DNA of 35,916 bases, taken from IMG/VR virus record IMGVR_UViG_3300009503_000059, positions 1 through 35,916 of that record; one strand, given 5' to 3'. Below the pieces are notes generated by a model that did not search any database, was not told where the DNA came from, and worked only from the letters and a program-made list of their open reading frames with translations. Shown in pieces: positions 17,829 to 25,241 of this stretch (the first letter of the stretch is position 1; each line of letters opens with the position of its first letter). This stretch comes from a virus. The position numbers were made by a program, and so were the translations under genes.

Positions 17829-18100
17829 TTTGATTTAAATACAGATAACAATCCTTTTTTAATCAAAGCAAAGAATAATTGTGAACCTGCTAAACTTTCT
17901 AATCCTGCAAATGCAGATTGCCGTAAAAATCCATATAAAATGCATATTAGAGCTGCCAACCCGAACCCTACCAAATCGTGCCATTCTTCCATTATTATTC
18001 GTTTTAAGAAATTAAATAAAGGTAGAACAACTCCAGCAATTATAATTCCGCCTACAATCAGGTCAAACTCTTTTGATAAAGTTTCAATAATAGTTTCCAT
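17825..18100 (-). CDS. Holin candidate (91 aa, two to three membrane segments)
   Basis: ATG 18100 follows the upstream stop by 2 bp. Hydrophobic segments are at about residues 14-32 (LIVGGIIIAGVVLPLFNF) and 43-60 (LVGFGLAALICILYGFL), with a weaker one at about 65-83. The N terminus is acidic and the C terminus is basic (KKGLLSVFKSK). Length, topology and a nearby amidase match small phage holins, which form membrane lesions at lysis. A virion membrane protein cannot be excluded. Confidence 0.6.
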   Translation of the reverse strand: METIIETLSKEFDLIVGGIIIAGVVLPLFNFLKRIIMEEWHDLVGFGLAALICILYGFLRQSAFAGLESLAGSQLFFALIKKGLLSVFKSK

Positions 18101-18102
18101 TT

Positions 18103-18366
18103 TTATATATATAAGCTTGCTTGATATTTTGCATTTGCAACGGTGCTTTTAATATAAAGTGTATATCCTTTTCGCCTTTTTCGTTGCCAGACATCAGAGG
18201 GATATAGAATTTTTATAATTTTACTATCATCTGCATCAGTAGCAATATAAATTGTAGCACTATCGTCATCATTTTGAATAGTTATTTCAGCATTAGCAGG
18301 TATAGAGAATAACAGTTGCCAACTTGTAGTTAATGAAAAATTGAGATTGTTTTTAACATACTCCAT
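18103..18366 (-). CDS. Small beta-rich virion-module protein (87 aa)
   Basis: ATG 18366 directly abuts the upstream stop. The sequence alternates hydrophobic and Thr/Ser/Asn residues (FSLTTSWQLLFSIPANAEITI, in part; then SATIYIATDADDSKIIKIL), as in a small beta-sandwich. This style is common in short phage head-fibre or cement proteins. It holds no Cys and no enzyme motif. It sits between two other small proteins after the portal. Confidence 0.6.
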   Translation of the reverse strand: MEYVKNNLNFSLTTSWQLLFSIPANAEITIQNDDDSATIYIATDADDSKIIKILYPSDVWQRKRRKGYTLYIKSTVANAKYQASLYI

Positions 18367-18594
18367 TTATTTCTTTTTTTTGGATTTTTTATTTTTCTTT
18401 ACTTTTTTTCTGATATCCGCAAGATGTTCTCTGAAAGTTTTATATTTCGCTTTATCGTATTTACGGGTATCTTCTTTTTGTTTTGGAGGTTCCGCAGGCG
18501 TTGCTTCAATTTCAACCTCGGGTGGCACATATTGAGGCTCTGGTATTTCTCGTGGCACAATTCTTTCTACTTTTATTTCTTTTTCATCTGCCAT
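18367..18594 (-). CDS. Small acidic-to-basic disordered protein (75 aa)
   Basis: ATG 18594 is preceded by AGGAGGTGATAAG. The first 40 residues are Glu/Pro/Val-rich (VPREIPEPQYVPPEVEIE); the second half turns strongly basic and ends in a run of Lys and Ser (KKVKKNKKSKKKK). It looks mostly disordered. No family was recognised. Directly upstream lies the 59-residue Pro/Lys peptide; the two look like an oppositely charged pair and may act together inside the capsid or on DNA, which is only an inference. Confidence 0.6.
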   Translation of the reverse strand: MADEKEIKVERIVPREIPEPQYVPPEVEIEATPAEPPKQKEDTRKYDKAKYKTFREHLADIRKKVKKNKKSKKKK

Positions 18595-18605
18595 CTTATC
18601 ACCTC

Positions 18606-18785
18606 CTAATATCCAAATTTTTTCAATTTAAATTGTTTCAATTTTATAGGAGATTTTAATTTAACTTTTGTAAATTTTTCAAGTTTGGGCGGTTTTGGTA
18701 ATTTTGGCAATTTCAATTTTGGTATTTTTATTTTTGGCGTTCTTATTTTAGGTTTCGGTAATTTCACCAGGCTTTTTCTCTGCAT
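18606..18785 (-). CDS. Hidden 59-residue Pro/Lys-rich basic peptide
   Basis: ATG 18785 lies inside the end of the portal gene (38-bp overlap, other frame) and has GGAGGAG 4 bp upstream. The peptide MQRKSLVKLPKPKIR... has a run of P-K-x-K-x spacing (PKIKIPKLKLPKLPKPPK, residues 17-34), then KFTKVKLKSPIKLKQFKLKK. About one third of its residues are Lys, there is a single acidic residue (Glu), and no Cys. The TAG stop touches the ribosome site of the next gene. The strong start signal and the absence of stops across the whole gap support a real gene. The function is unknown; binding to DNA or to the acidic neighbour is plausible. Confidence 0.7.
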   Translation of the reverse strand: MQRKSLVKLPKPKIRTPKIKIPKLKLPKLPKPPKLEKFTKVKLKSPIKLKQFKLKKFGY

Positions 18786-20505
18786 AAGTCTCCTCCTTTG
18801 TTTCTTCTTCTATTTTTAAAAATTCTTTTATTACTTCATCTTTAAAAATATCATACGGGTAAATTCCCAATAATTCGGCAAACTTCGCAATAACTTTCCG
18901 CATGTCTATAATTTCCTCTACCGCGCCCATTTTTGAAATCAAACTCATAAAAGCAAGCAATTTGTCAATCTTTTCTTGCTGAGTAGTCAGTAATGAGAGT
19001 CCATAAACCTTCAAATCAAATTCCCTGGGCAAAACTTGTTCTTTCAATTCGGGAGTAGGTGTAGCAAATACGATTCCATATTTTTTCAAAATGTCGTCAT
19101 ATATTGTAATTTCGTTATTTATTATTATTTTTCTTATTGCGTCATATAATTTTAAAATTAGAGGTTCAAGCAAATATGTTTCAATGCTCCTTGCAAATTT
19201 ATTAAAAAACATTGCTCCCTGTTCTCTTTTAGCAATTATTTCTTTTCCAGTTTGCCTTGACTTTGTGGGTGCTCTTCCAGCAAGATATTCCGTCACAGAT
19301 GAGGCTTCCTGAAATTCATTCTTAAATATATTAAACATTGCGAGTAAATCTTGTGTAATTCCCTGTCCTATTCGCACGGGTTCAATTGCATTTTCTAATC
19401 CCTGCACAACTTGACCAGGATATAATCCTTCCATTAAAATTTCTGAATTAAAAATTGCGTGAGGATTTATTCTGAAAAGGGGAATACTTGCGTATGCACA
19501 GGCGTCAAACATCAACGAAGCAGTTTCATTGATGTATCTTGCGAGATTACACAAATTACCGATGAAGGGTGGTGGATAAATTGTATTTAAGCCGGGGATG
19601 ACATAAAAAACAACGAATGGTAAATCTGAAAAGAATGACGAAAAATCTTCGGGAGCTCTAATCAAAATATGGCGATTTGCAACTGTGCATACAACTTGTT
19701 TATAAATTAGTCGTCCTTCTTTATTATATACACTTCCCCAAAATTCTAACAATTCTACTTCTTTTACATTTGGCATCTGGTCTTCGGTGATTTCACCTCT
19801 TGCCAGTTTTTCCTTTGCTTCCTCATAAGTTTTTGTTTGATATTCGGTAAGTTTATCAAGGTTAATATAATTCATATAGGGTTGTGCTTCATATAATTCA
19901 TCAATAGATTTTCTTGTTAGGTGGATAATAAATCTATTTTTTTGTGAGGGGTCAAGGTAAATATCAAAGGAGCTGACGCATTCAATATCAAGCGGATTAT
20001 CAAAATTTAGAGTGTGTATGATTTTCAAAGTGCCATAACCAGTTAATAGACAATATCTAATAGCTTTTGACAATTCATTCTGGAATTTTGCTTTTTTGAG
20101 GCAGGTATCAAGTAATTCTTTGATAAGTGAGGGTTTAATGGTGCCTTTTATTTTTTCAATTTTATAGTATTCAGGTAATCCAAAAATTCCGCTTTCTATG
20201 AAAGTAATTATATGTTCGACGGCATCAAAAATTTTAGGGATAAGGATTTTTGCTTGCCACTCTTCTTTTGCGGAATAATCGTGAATAAGATTATATTGTT
20301 CTATACTTTGCAACCACAATTCTTCTTTTGGTAATCTTGCTTCTTGCGATTTTGTGAGGCATTCAACAATATATTCAACGATTTCATTTTCTTCCATTGC
20401 AATTGTAGAAGTATCTATTGGGATAGTAGCAGTTTCTAATTTTTCAGCGGGAAGTGCTTCTTCGGGTAATCCCAATATGGAAGATAAGCTCAATTCTTCA
20501 GCCAT
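18748..20505 (-). CDS. Portal protein (585 aa)
   Basis: ATG 20505 overlaps the end of the upstream gene by 8 bp. Portal-like features: an acidic disordered N terminus; a helical wing (about 40-130) with SQEARLPKEELWLQSIEQYN; a stem/clip with GYGTLKIIHTLNFDNPLDIE and DIYLDPSQKNR; then PFVVFYVIPGLNTIYPPPFIGNLCNLARYIN (in part) and a helical crown with EYLAGRAPTKSRQTGKEIIAKREQG (in part). Length is normal for podoviral portals. It forms the dodecameric DNA gate at one vertex. Neighbours (scaffold, capsid, adaptor) agree. Confidence 0.82.
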   Translation of the reverse strand: MAEELSLSSILGLPEEALPAEKLETATIPIDTSTIAMEENEIVEYIVECLTKSQEARLPKEELWLQSIEQYNLIHDYSAKEEWQAKILIPKIFDAVEHIITFIESGIFGLPEYYKIEKIKGTIKPSLIKELLDTCLKKAKFQNELSKAIRYCLLTGYGTLKIIHTLNFDNPLDIECVSSFDIYLDPSQKNRFIIHLTRKSIDELYEAQPYMNYINLDKLTEYQTKTYEEAKEKLARGEITEDQMPNVKEVELLEFWGSVYNKEGRLIYKQVVCTVANRHILIRAPEDFSSFFSDLPFVVFYVIPGLNTIYPPPFIGNLCNLARYINETASLMFDACAYASIPLFRINPHAIFNSEILMEGLYPGQVVQGLENAIEPVRIGQGITQDLLAMFNIFKNEFQEASSVTEYLAGRAPTKSRQTGKEIIAKREQGAMFFNKFARSIETYLLEPLILKLYDAIRKIIINNEITIYDDILKKYGIVFATPTPELKEQVLPREFDLKVYGLSLLTTQQEKIDKLLAFMSLISKMGAVEEIIDMRKVIAKFAELLGIYPYDIFKDEVIKEFLKIEEETKEETYAEKKPGEITET

Positions 20506-20950
20506 TTAATATTTTTCCCTCTTCTTCTTTTTCTTCATCTTCATTTTGTTCATTAGAAATAACTGATAAAGGTAATCCTACGGGTGAAAGCAATAATCTT
20601 TTTTTCTTTTTACTACGAGGTTGTCTGCTCATTTGGTATTTAATAACCATTTTTGAGGCTTCTAATCGTATTTTTTCGTTTTCGCTATTCATAAGGGCAT
20701 AAAGATTATCTATTGCTTTTTTAATCATATCAGGACTCATAAGGTATTCTTCATCGGCAATTGCTTTTTTGAAATTCTCACTATCAAGGAATTCTTTTAT
20801 AACTTTTTTCTTTATTCGTAGATTTTTAGACCATAGCATTTTATAATAATCATCTGTTGAAAGATTTTTATCTTTGTTTCTAAAGAAATGGAATACAATT
20901 TCTTTTTGCCATTGTTCAGTTATCCCGCATTTTTCAAAATGCTCTTCCAT
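20498..20950 (-). CDS. Small helical protein upstream of portal; possible small terminase (150 aa)
   Basis: ATG 20950 lies only 8 nt after a perfect-looking -10, so its mRNA is predicted to be almost leaderless; no Shine-Dalgarno is present. The protein is helical: a helix-turn-helix-like start (CGITEQWQKEIVFHFFRN), a middle with LMSPDMIKKAIDNLYALM, and then ENEKIRLEASKMVIKYQM, which resembles the C-terminal helix of small terminases. It ends in a basic then acidic tail. The usual small-terminase place would be beside the large subunit 2 kb upstream, so this call is tentative. Confidence 0.6.
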   Translation of the reverse strand: MEEHFEKCGITEQWQKEIVFHFFRNKDKNLSTDDYYKMLWSKNLRIKKKVIKEFLDSENFKKAIADEEYLMSPDMIKKAIDNLYALMNSENEKIRLEASKMVIKYQMSRQPRSKKKKRLLLSPVGLPLSVISNEQNEDEEKEEEGKILNG

Positions 20951-20958
20951 TTGTGAAA

Positions 20959-20987
20959 AGTATATTTATTTTGAAATATATTGTCAA
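20959..20987 (-). promoter_or_regulatory. Near-consensus promoter giving an almost leaderless mRNA
   Basis: Minus strand: -35 TTGACA at 20987-20982, 17-bp spacer, -10 TATACT at 20964-20959. With +1 seven bases after the -10, transcription starts near 20952, two bases before ATG 20950. It would separate the portal and head genes from the upstream recombination and packaging genes. Confidence 0.75.
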
Positions 20988-20999
20988 GAGTTCTTATAT

Positions 21000-21025
21000 C
21001 AGGGGGAGATTTTCATCTCCCCCTG
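21000..21025. other. Perfect 11-bp inverted repeat with a 4-nt loop
   Basis: CAGGGGGAGAT and ATCTCCCCCTG flank TTTC; on the minus strand the loop reads GAAA, a GNRA tetraloop. It lies 36 bp after the stop of the recombination gene and 12 bp before the -35 of the portal promoter. No T tract follows on either strand, so it is not a standard intrinsic terminator. It may protect the 3' end of the upstream mRNA or act with a factor. Confidence 0.7.
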
Positions 21026-21061
21026 CAAGGAGGTTGGTATGAAGGAGAAGGAAGTAGCAAG

Positions 21062-21775
21062 CTATTTTTTGATATTTCTAATATATTTTAATGCTTCATT
21101 CAAGTCTTCGTTAGTCCATTCAGAAATAGGTTTACCTATGTATGTGACAAGAGCGACAGTATCTGTTCCTTTTTTTCTTGCCATATCTTCTAAAAATTTT
21201 ATCTGTGCTTCTGAAAGGTATTTAGGTGATTGTGGTGATTGTGAGGGTTGGGGTGGTGAAGATGGAGTTGGTCTCGCCTCATTTTGTTCTTGATGATTTT
21301 TTTCTTCCTCCTGTATTTCTTCTGCAGGTGTAGGTTCAAAACCAGCGAGCACCATTACCCACGAAAGGGCTATTCTACATACCTTTGATACTGCACGAGT
21401 CTGAGCCATTGACCTCACTGCATATTCATCTCTATCTTTCCAGTTTTTTTCTTTTATTGAGCATATACTTTCTGCTTGTGCAATTTCAATTCCTGTTTTA
21501 ATATCTACCAACGCCGCTGTTGCGATTGCTTTTTCTATATTTCCGTCTTTATCATATATTGCCTCTACTTTTTTTATGGTGGGAATATATCCCATCATTC
21601 TTGCGAGTGTAGTCCAGCCTTCGCAACGTACATATTTGCGGTCTTTTATAAGATTATACACTTTCTGCTTTTCTATTATTTCAGCCAATACACTCGCCTT
21701 TTCCTTTGCTTCTTCTATAAATTTTCTGGGAGATAGTGCAGTTTCTCTTATTTCTTTTTTTACTATTTCTCCCAT
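21062..21775 (-). CDS. Probable phage recombination / single-strand annealing-associated protein (237 aa)
   Basis: ATG 21775 has AAGGAGGTGT upstream. The core (residues about 40-150) holds an R-x-E-G-W-x-x-L-A-R-M-M-G motif (VRCEGWTTLARMMGYIP) and the phrase SMAQTRAVSKVCRIALSW...LAGFEPTPAEEI. Phage proteins with this phrase usually sit beside RecB/Cas4-like nucleases, as here. A Pro/Ser/Gln linker (about 165-190) leads to a small C-terminal helical domain (YLSEAQIKFLEDMARKKGTD) that resembles a DNA-binding tail. I infer a Rad52/ERF-like annealing role; the exact family is uncertain. Confidence 0.6.
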   Translation of the reverse strand: MGEIVKKEIRETALSPRKFIEEAKEKASVLAEIIEKQKVYNLIKDRKYVRCEGWTTLARMMGYIPTIKKVEAIYDKDGNIEKAIATAALVDIKTGIEIAQAESICSIKEKNWKDRDEYAVRSMAQTRAVSKVCRIALSWVMVLAGFEPTPAEEIQEEEKNHQEQNEARPTPSSPPQPSQSPQSPKYLSEAQIKFLEDMARKKGTDTVALVTYIGKPISEWTNEDLNEALKYIRNIKK

Positions 21776-21776
21776 T

Positions 21777-22748
21777 TTACACCTCCTTATTTATTATTTT
21801 TATTCTTTTCATTACAATTTCTTTTAAATACTTATTATAAATGTCGGGGTATTCCAATTTGATTTTTTCATTATCTAATCTTTTTTGTACATATGTATTT
21901 AATTCAACGATATATTCACCATCTTCTATCACATTTGAGCCATCTTGGAATAATATTTTTATCAAACTTTCTTTTGTTTCTTCAAGTTCTCTTTCTTGTT
22001 TTCTTATCTTTTTTAATTCATTTTCAACTTCAACTAATTGTTTTATACCACCCCAATCTATAATTTTTTTAATTTTTTCTTTTGTTTCATCTATTTGATT
22101 GAAGTATTTTTCGCATTTTTGCCTGTGGGGGCATTCATACAAATTTCCTCTTTTTGTAACATAGCCACATTCCCAGCTATTCCAGTGTGCTTCGTTATAA
22201 GGCGGTTCAGAATTTAATAATGCTTGTGACAATTTTTCAAGGATTTCAATTATTTTTTTAATCAAATTTTCATTTTTATTAACAATAAATTCCTCGATTT
22301 GTAAAGAAGGAGTTTTGATATAAACTAATCTTCCATGCCAATTATTTTTTTCTTTTCTTTGTTCTTCTAAAAAATGAATATATGCTTGTAATTGTAGAAT
22401 ATGATGTTCGTGAGGCACTTTTGCGGTATCATCACAGGATTTAATTTCAATAATTTCTTTTCTTTCGGGGAATAGAATATCTGCATGTCCTATTCCGTAA
22501 GGATGTTTGATTTCATATTGGTATCTAACTTTATGAGGAAAGTTTTCTCTATAGTATTGCCTTACGAAATCTTCAAGAATTATTCCTCTTTGAAAAACCA
22601 AAAGGGTTTCTTCGCTAAATTCTTCGCCCTCCTTAACTGCCCAATAGTGTCTTAATGGGCACAATCCTAAAGACGATAATCTTAATCCCTCCAGTTTCTC
22701 TTTCCCTTTCAGTTTTTCTATAACCCATTGTCTTATTGCCGTTTCCAT
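21777..22748 (-). CDS. Cas4/RecB-like PD-(D/E)XK nuclease with four-cysteine iron-sulfur signature (323 aa)
   Basis: ATG 22748 has AGAGGTG upstream. Motifs in order: C30 (LGLCPLRHYW), H88-x-D90 (GIGHADILF), E101-x-K103 (EIIEIKSC), Q119-x-x-x-Y123 (QLQAYIHF), then C194, C206 and C212 (WECGYV, YECPHRQKC). One early and three late cysteines are the Cas4/AddB-type 4Fe-4S arrangement. A charged coiled coil follows (about 218-270). The predicted role is an exonuclease that makes single-stranded ends for the annealing protein encoded directly downstream (1-bp gap). There is no CRISPR array in the window, so this is a phage recombination nuclease rather than part of a CRISPR system. Confidence 0.82.
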   Translation of the reverse strand: METAIRQWVIEKLKGKEKLEGLRLSSLGLCPLRHYWAVKEGEEFSEETLLVFQRGIILEDFVRQYYRENFPHKVRYQYEIKHPYGIGHADILFPERKEIIEIKSCDDTAKVPHEHHILQLQAYIHFLEEQRKEKNNWHGRLVYIKTPSLQIEEFIVNKNENLIKKIIEILEKLSQALLNSEPPYNEAHWNSWECGYVTKRGNLYECPHRQKCEKYFNQIDETKEKIKKIIDWGGIKQLVEVENELKKIRKQERELEETKESLIKILFQDGSNVIEDGEYIVELNTYVQKRLDNEKIKLEYPDIYNKYLKEIVMKRIKIINKEV

Positions 22749-22794
22749 CTCAACACCTCTTTGCTTTCTATATATTATTACTTGTATTTTTCAT

Positions 22795-24156
22795 TTAGAA
22801 TTTTTTTATCCCTGTTAAATACCTTTTTTCAGAAGATAAAGCCACGGGTTTTCTGATTTGTCCTGTTAATTTAGGAAGTTCAATTGGGTAATAAATAGAA
22901 ACTGCGTAACCAAGTGCATCAACTACATGGTCATAATAACCGTCCTTGAAGGGTTCTTCTTTAATTTTTGGGCTATCAGTTTCAGGGAAGTGATAACCTC
23001 CCATCATTGCTTCTATGAGAATCTGGCAATCAGGATGAATTTGTAGAGCGGGTCTATTACCTTTTAAAGTTGTTAATAGTTTTTTAATAATATATACTCT
23101 CTGCATTATAGGCATTCTGCGGTATAAAGGAATGATATTGAAATCCCTTAAAATTTCTAATGAAGTTTTCCCTTTATCGGTAGTTTGAGCACCAGCGGGG
23201 TCACAAGTATCTACGAAATGGCAGAATGGAAATTTTTTATTAGAAATAGAAATTATTTTTTCGGCAAAATCTGTTAAATATATATCTGTTCCCATATATT
23301 CATATAAAACATTTAAAGTGTTATCGCTATCAATTTGCATCCACAGGCAGACTGGGCGGTGGAAGCCGAAATCCCATGACCTTATCACATCTAAATCTGA
23401 ATTAACTTTTATTTTTTCATTAACGTGGATTTGTTTATTAAATTCAGTGAATACTGGTTTGCCTGTAATATCTGCCCCCCATTCGCCGTATAAGTATTTT
23501 CTTTTCAAATCGGGTGGCATATCTTCAAGACTTTTCAAATAACTTTCAGGTAAATTCTCTTGATTTTCATAAGAAGAAGCCTTGTAAGTTATTCTTTGTT
23601 CGTTCTTTCGTTCTACAAATAGTTGATATAAGAAAGAATTTTTTGATGGTGGTGTTGAGGTAAGGAAGAAGAAGTAAGAGGGCATTTTAGGTTGACGCAA
23701 TCTTTTTGACAGGAATTGATATTTCATTTCATCGGTTAGAGCTTCGTTAGCCTCATCAATGTATATGTAATGAAGTTCGGTGGATTGATATTTTGTGGGG
23801 TCATCAAGGCATCTGAAGAGAATAACAGAAGGTTTATTTGGGTCAATACTTCTCAACTGGACAAGGCGTCTTGCATGATTGAAGTTAATTATAATTCCCA
23901 ATCTTTCGCATTCATTAAAGAATGTTTGCATCGTGCTATCAACAAGTTCGGTATAATGTTGTCTACATATCATTCCGAGAGAGCCTGGGCAGGTAATTGA
24001 CAGAATTATTGCTTTTCTCACTCCCGCAGTTGTTTTTCCAGAACCCCAACCTCCAATCATCAATTGTTCTGGATGCTCAAAATCAAATACAAATTTTTCC
24101 TGTGTTGGTGTCCACTTTTCCCATAATGCTTTTAATCTACCTTTTTCTATCTTCAT
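22795..24156 (-). CDS. terL: Terminase large subunit (453 aa)
   Basis: ATG 24156 overlaps the upstream stop by 4 bp. ATPase part: adenine-binding WTPTQEKFVFD (15-25), Walker A GGWGSGKT (35-42), Walker B IYIDEANE (131-138), coupling motif FFFLTSTPP (162-170). RNase H-like nuclease part: D262 (WDFGFHRP), D316/D319 (VDTCDPAG), and D409-H-V-V-D413 (YYDHVVDALGYA). All expected catalytic residues are present and the length is normal. The protein powers DNA packaging at the portal and cuts the concatemer. The N terminus resembles terminases grouped with phage T4-type/Terminase_6C folds, but the packaging mode cannot be read from sequence alone. Confidence 0.95.
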   Translation of the reverse strand: MKIEKGRLKALWEKWTPTQEKFVFDFEHPEQLMIGGWGSGKTTAGVRKAIILSITCPGSLGMICRQHYTELVDSTMQTFFNECERLGIIINFNHARRLVQLRSIDPNKPSVILFRCLDDPTKYQSTELHYIYIDEANEALTDEMKYQFLSKRLRQPKMPSYFFFLTSTPPSKNSFLYQLFVERKNEQRITYKASSYENQENLPESYLKSLEDMPPDLKRKYLYGEWGADITGKPVFTEFNKQIHVNEKIKVNSDLDVIRSWDFGFHRPVCLWMQIDSDNTLNVLYEYMGTDIYLTDFAEKIISISNKKFPFCHFVDTCDPAGAQTTDKGKTSLEILRDFNIIPLYRRMPIMQRVYIIKKLLTTLKGNRPALQIHPDCQILIEAMMGGYHFPETDSPKIKEEPFKDGYYDHVVDALGYAVSIYYPIELPKLTGQIRKPVALSSEKRYLTGIKKF

Positions 24157-24473
24157 TGTTCTATTTTTTCTATTTCATCATAATAACCTGCTTGTGTTAA
24201 GAAATCCATAACGCCTTTCATAATCATTCCAAAAAAGATTAAATTGCTTTTTTTCAATTCTAACTGTATTGTTTTATCTTCAACTGTGATAAAAGGGCGT
24301 ATTGTAATTGCAATTTTGACTGGGTCATTTATAAAATGAACGATTATTCCAAAATTAATCATTTCATCGTTTTCTAAGATATCAGCCAGATTATTTATGT
24401 CCTCCATTGAGATTTCTTCCACAAATTTTTTTGCCAGTTTTTCTGAAGTATAGATTGCAATTTTTTTCCTCAT
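24153..24473 (-). CDS. Unknown small protein upstream of terL (106 aa)
   Basis: ATG 24473 has CTGGAGGTG upstream and is served by a strong promoter whose -35 is shared with a gene on the opposite strand. The protein is alpha/beta: helices at the start (SEKLAKKFVEEISMEDINNLADIL, in part), strands INFGIIVHFINDPVKIAITIRPF, and a helical end rich in Met/Leu. No Cys and no motif were recognised. The position right before the large terminase fits a small terminase or packaging cofactor, but its length and fold do not clearly support that. Confidence 0.65.
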   Translation of the reverse strand: MRKKIAIYTSEKLAKKFVEEISMEDINNLADILENDEMINFGIIVHFINDPVKIAITIRPFITVEDKTIQLELKKSNLIFFGMIMKGVMDFLTQAGYYDEIEKIEQ

Positions 24474-24496
24474 TTTTCACCTCCAGACTTTTTTCT

Positions 24497-24525
24497 ATTA
24501 TATATATTACTTGTATTTTTTGCAA
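24497..24525 (-). promoter_or_regulatory. Minus-strand promoter of a divergent pair
   Basis: -35 TTGCAA at 24525-24520, 17-bp spacer, -10 TATAAT at 24502-24497. The start near 24490 gives a short leader with GGAGGTG before ATG 24473. The -35 hexamer is a palindrome and also serves the plus-strand promoter. Confidence 0.65.
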
Positions 24526-24548
24526 TTATGGAAAAATACAGGTATAGT
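24520..24548 (+). promoter_or_regulatory. Plus-strand promoter of a divergent pair, almost leaderless
   Basis: -35 TTGCAA at 24520-24525, 17-bp spacer, -10 TATAGT at 24543-24548. The start near 24555 lies two bases before ATG 24557. Both spacers contain AAAAATACA followed by AG or GG just inside the shared -35, forming an imperfect inverted repeat. Confidence 0.65.
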
Positions 24549-24556
24549 GATAAAAA

Positions 24557-24760
24557 ATGAAGGATTGGACGGAAGGTTGGGAAATAGTAGTTGTATCATC
24601 TTATCATTCCGAACAATATAAGGAAAAATTAAAAAAGAGAGGTTTTAAATTTTGGAAAAAGGGGAATGTTGCAAATAGAGAAGTTGAGTTATGGAGGCGG
24701 AAGAATGAGTGGTATGATAGTAAACCAATAAGAAAATTTAAATTTAAAGAAGAATTATAA
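24557..24760 (+). CDS. Small plus-strand protein inside the minus arm (67 aa)
   Basis: The only plus-strand gene between 1 and 27.5 kb. It has no Shine-Dalgarno, but a good promoter ends 8 nt before its ATG. The protein is basic and Trp-rich: WEIVVVSSYHSEQYKEKLKKRGFKFWKKGNV (in part), then VELWRRKNEWYD. The pattern 'strand, Y-x-x-K-E-x-L-K-x-x-G-F-x-F' resembles short domains in other phages that pack a helix against aromatic strands. Its last 6 bp overlap the end of the convergent gene. An early or lysogeny-like regulator is possible; no homolog was recognised. Confidence 0.6.
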   Translation: MKDWTEGWEIVVVSSYHSEQYKEKLKKRGFKFWKKGNVANREVELWRRKNEWYDSKPIRKFKFKEEL

Positions 24761-25237
24761 TTTTTTCTTTCCAACTCTTAATCTTTTGTATTCTTCGCTA
24801 TCTGCGTATCTATGTTCCAGCAGGATTGTGGTTATTTTTCCAATTGCCGGGTCGGCGGGATTTCGTTTCAATAATCTATTTTTCAATTTTTCAAGGTCCT
24901 CCATTTTGGTATAATTTTTTTGAAGAGTATCAAAATATGTGTTTAAGTAATGCGTGCATATATCGCAGAAAAAGAGTTTTTTAGATGGAATTTCTTTGCC
25001 TCGCTGTCTCGCTTTATCTACGGCTTCTTTGTATTTTTGTTTATGGTCTTCATAGCACCCAGGTTTTGTGGGTAATAGTTCGGGTTTCCACGCTTCTAAA
25101 TGCTCTAACATGTAATCATCAAGAGCTTCTTCCGTAAGGTTTCCTTCTTTTAGCAGCTCAACGAGTATTCTGATGATAGAGCCTGCTTCTTGCCCAATTT
25201 TCTTTTCTTTCTCTTTATATGCTTTCAATAAATCCAT
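24755..25237 (-). CDS. Unknown helical protein with one CxxC (160 aa)
   Basis: ATG 25237 lies 4 bp after the replisome-organizer stop. The protein is helical and charged, with KLFFCDICTHYLNTYFDTL near residues 88-106 and a basic C terminus (RLRVGKKKL). A single CxxC pair with His nearby could bind zinc, alone or as a dimer. The gene pairs with the upstream replication gene, so a replication accessory role (helicase loader-like) is possible but unproven. It ends against the plus-strand gene, with no terminator hairpin visible. Confidence 0.65.
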   Translation of the reverse strand: MDLLKAYKEKEKKIGQEAGSIIRILVELLKEGNLTEEALDDYMLEHLEAWKPELLPTKPGCYEDHKQKYKEAVDKARQRGKEIPSKKLFFCDICTHYLNTYFDTLQKNYTKMEDLEKLKNRLLKRNPADPAIGKITTILLEHRYADSEEYKRLRVGKKKL

Positions 25238-25241
25238 GTTT

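Noticed and set aside
21039-21293. Plus-strand ORF with a good AAGGAGG site antisense to the recombination gene end
   Set aside because: The start signal is attractive, but the product is a shadow of the recombination gene with no family resemblance, and no promoter is visible on that strand.
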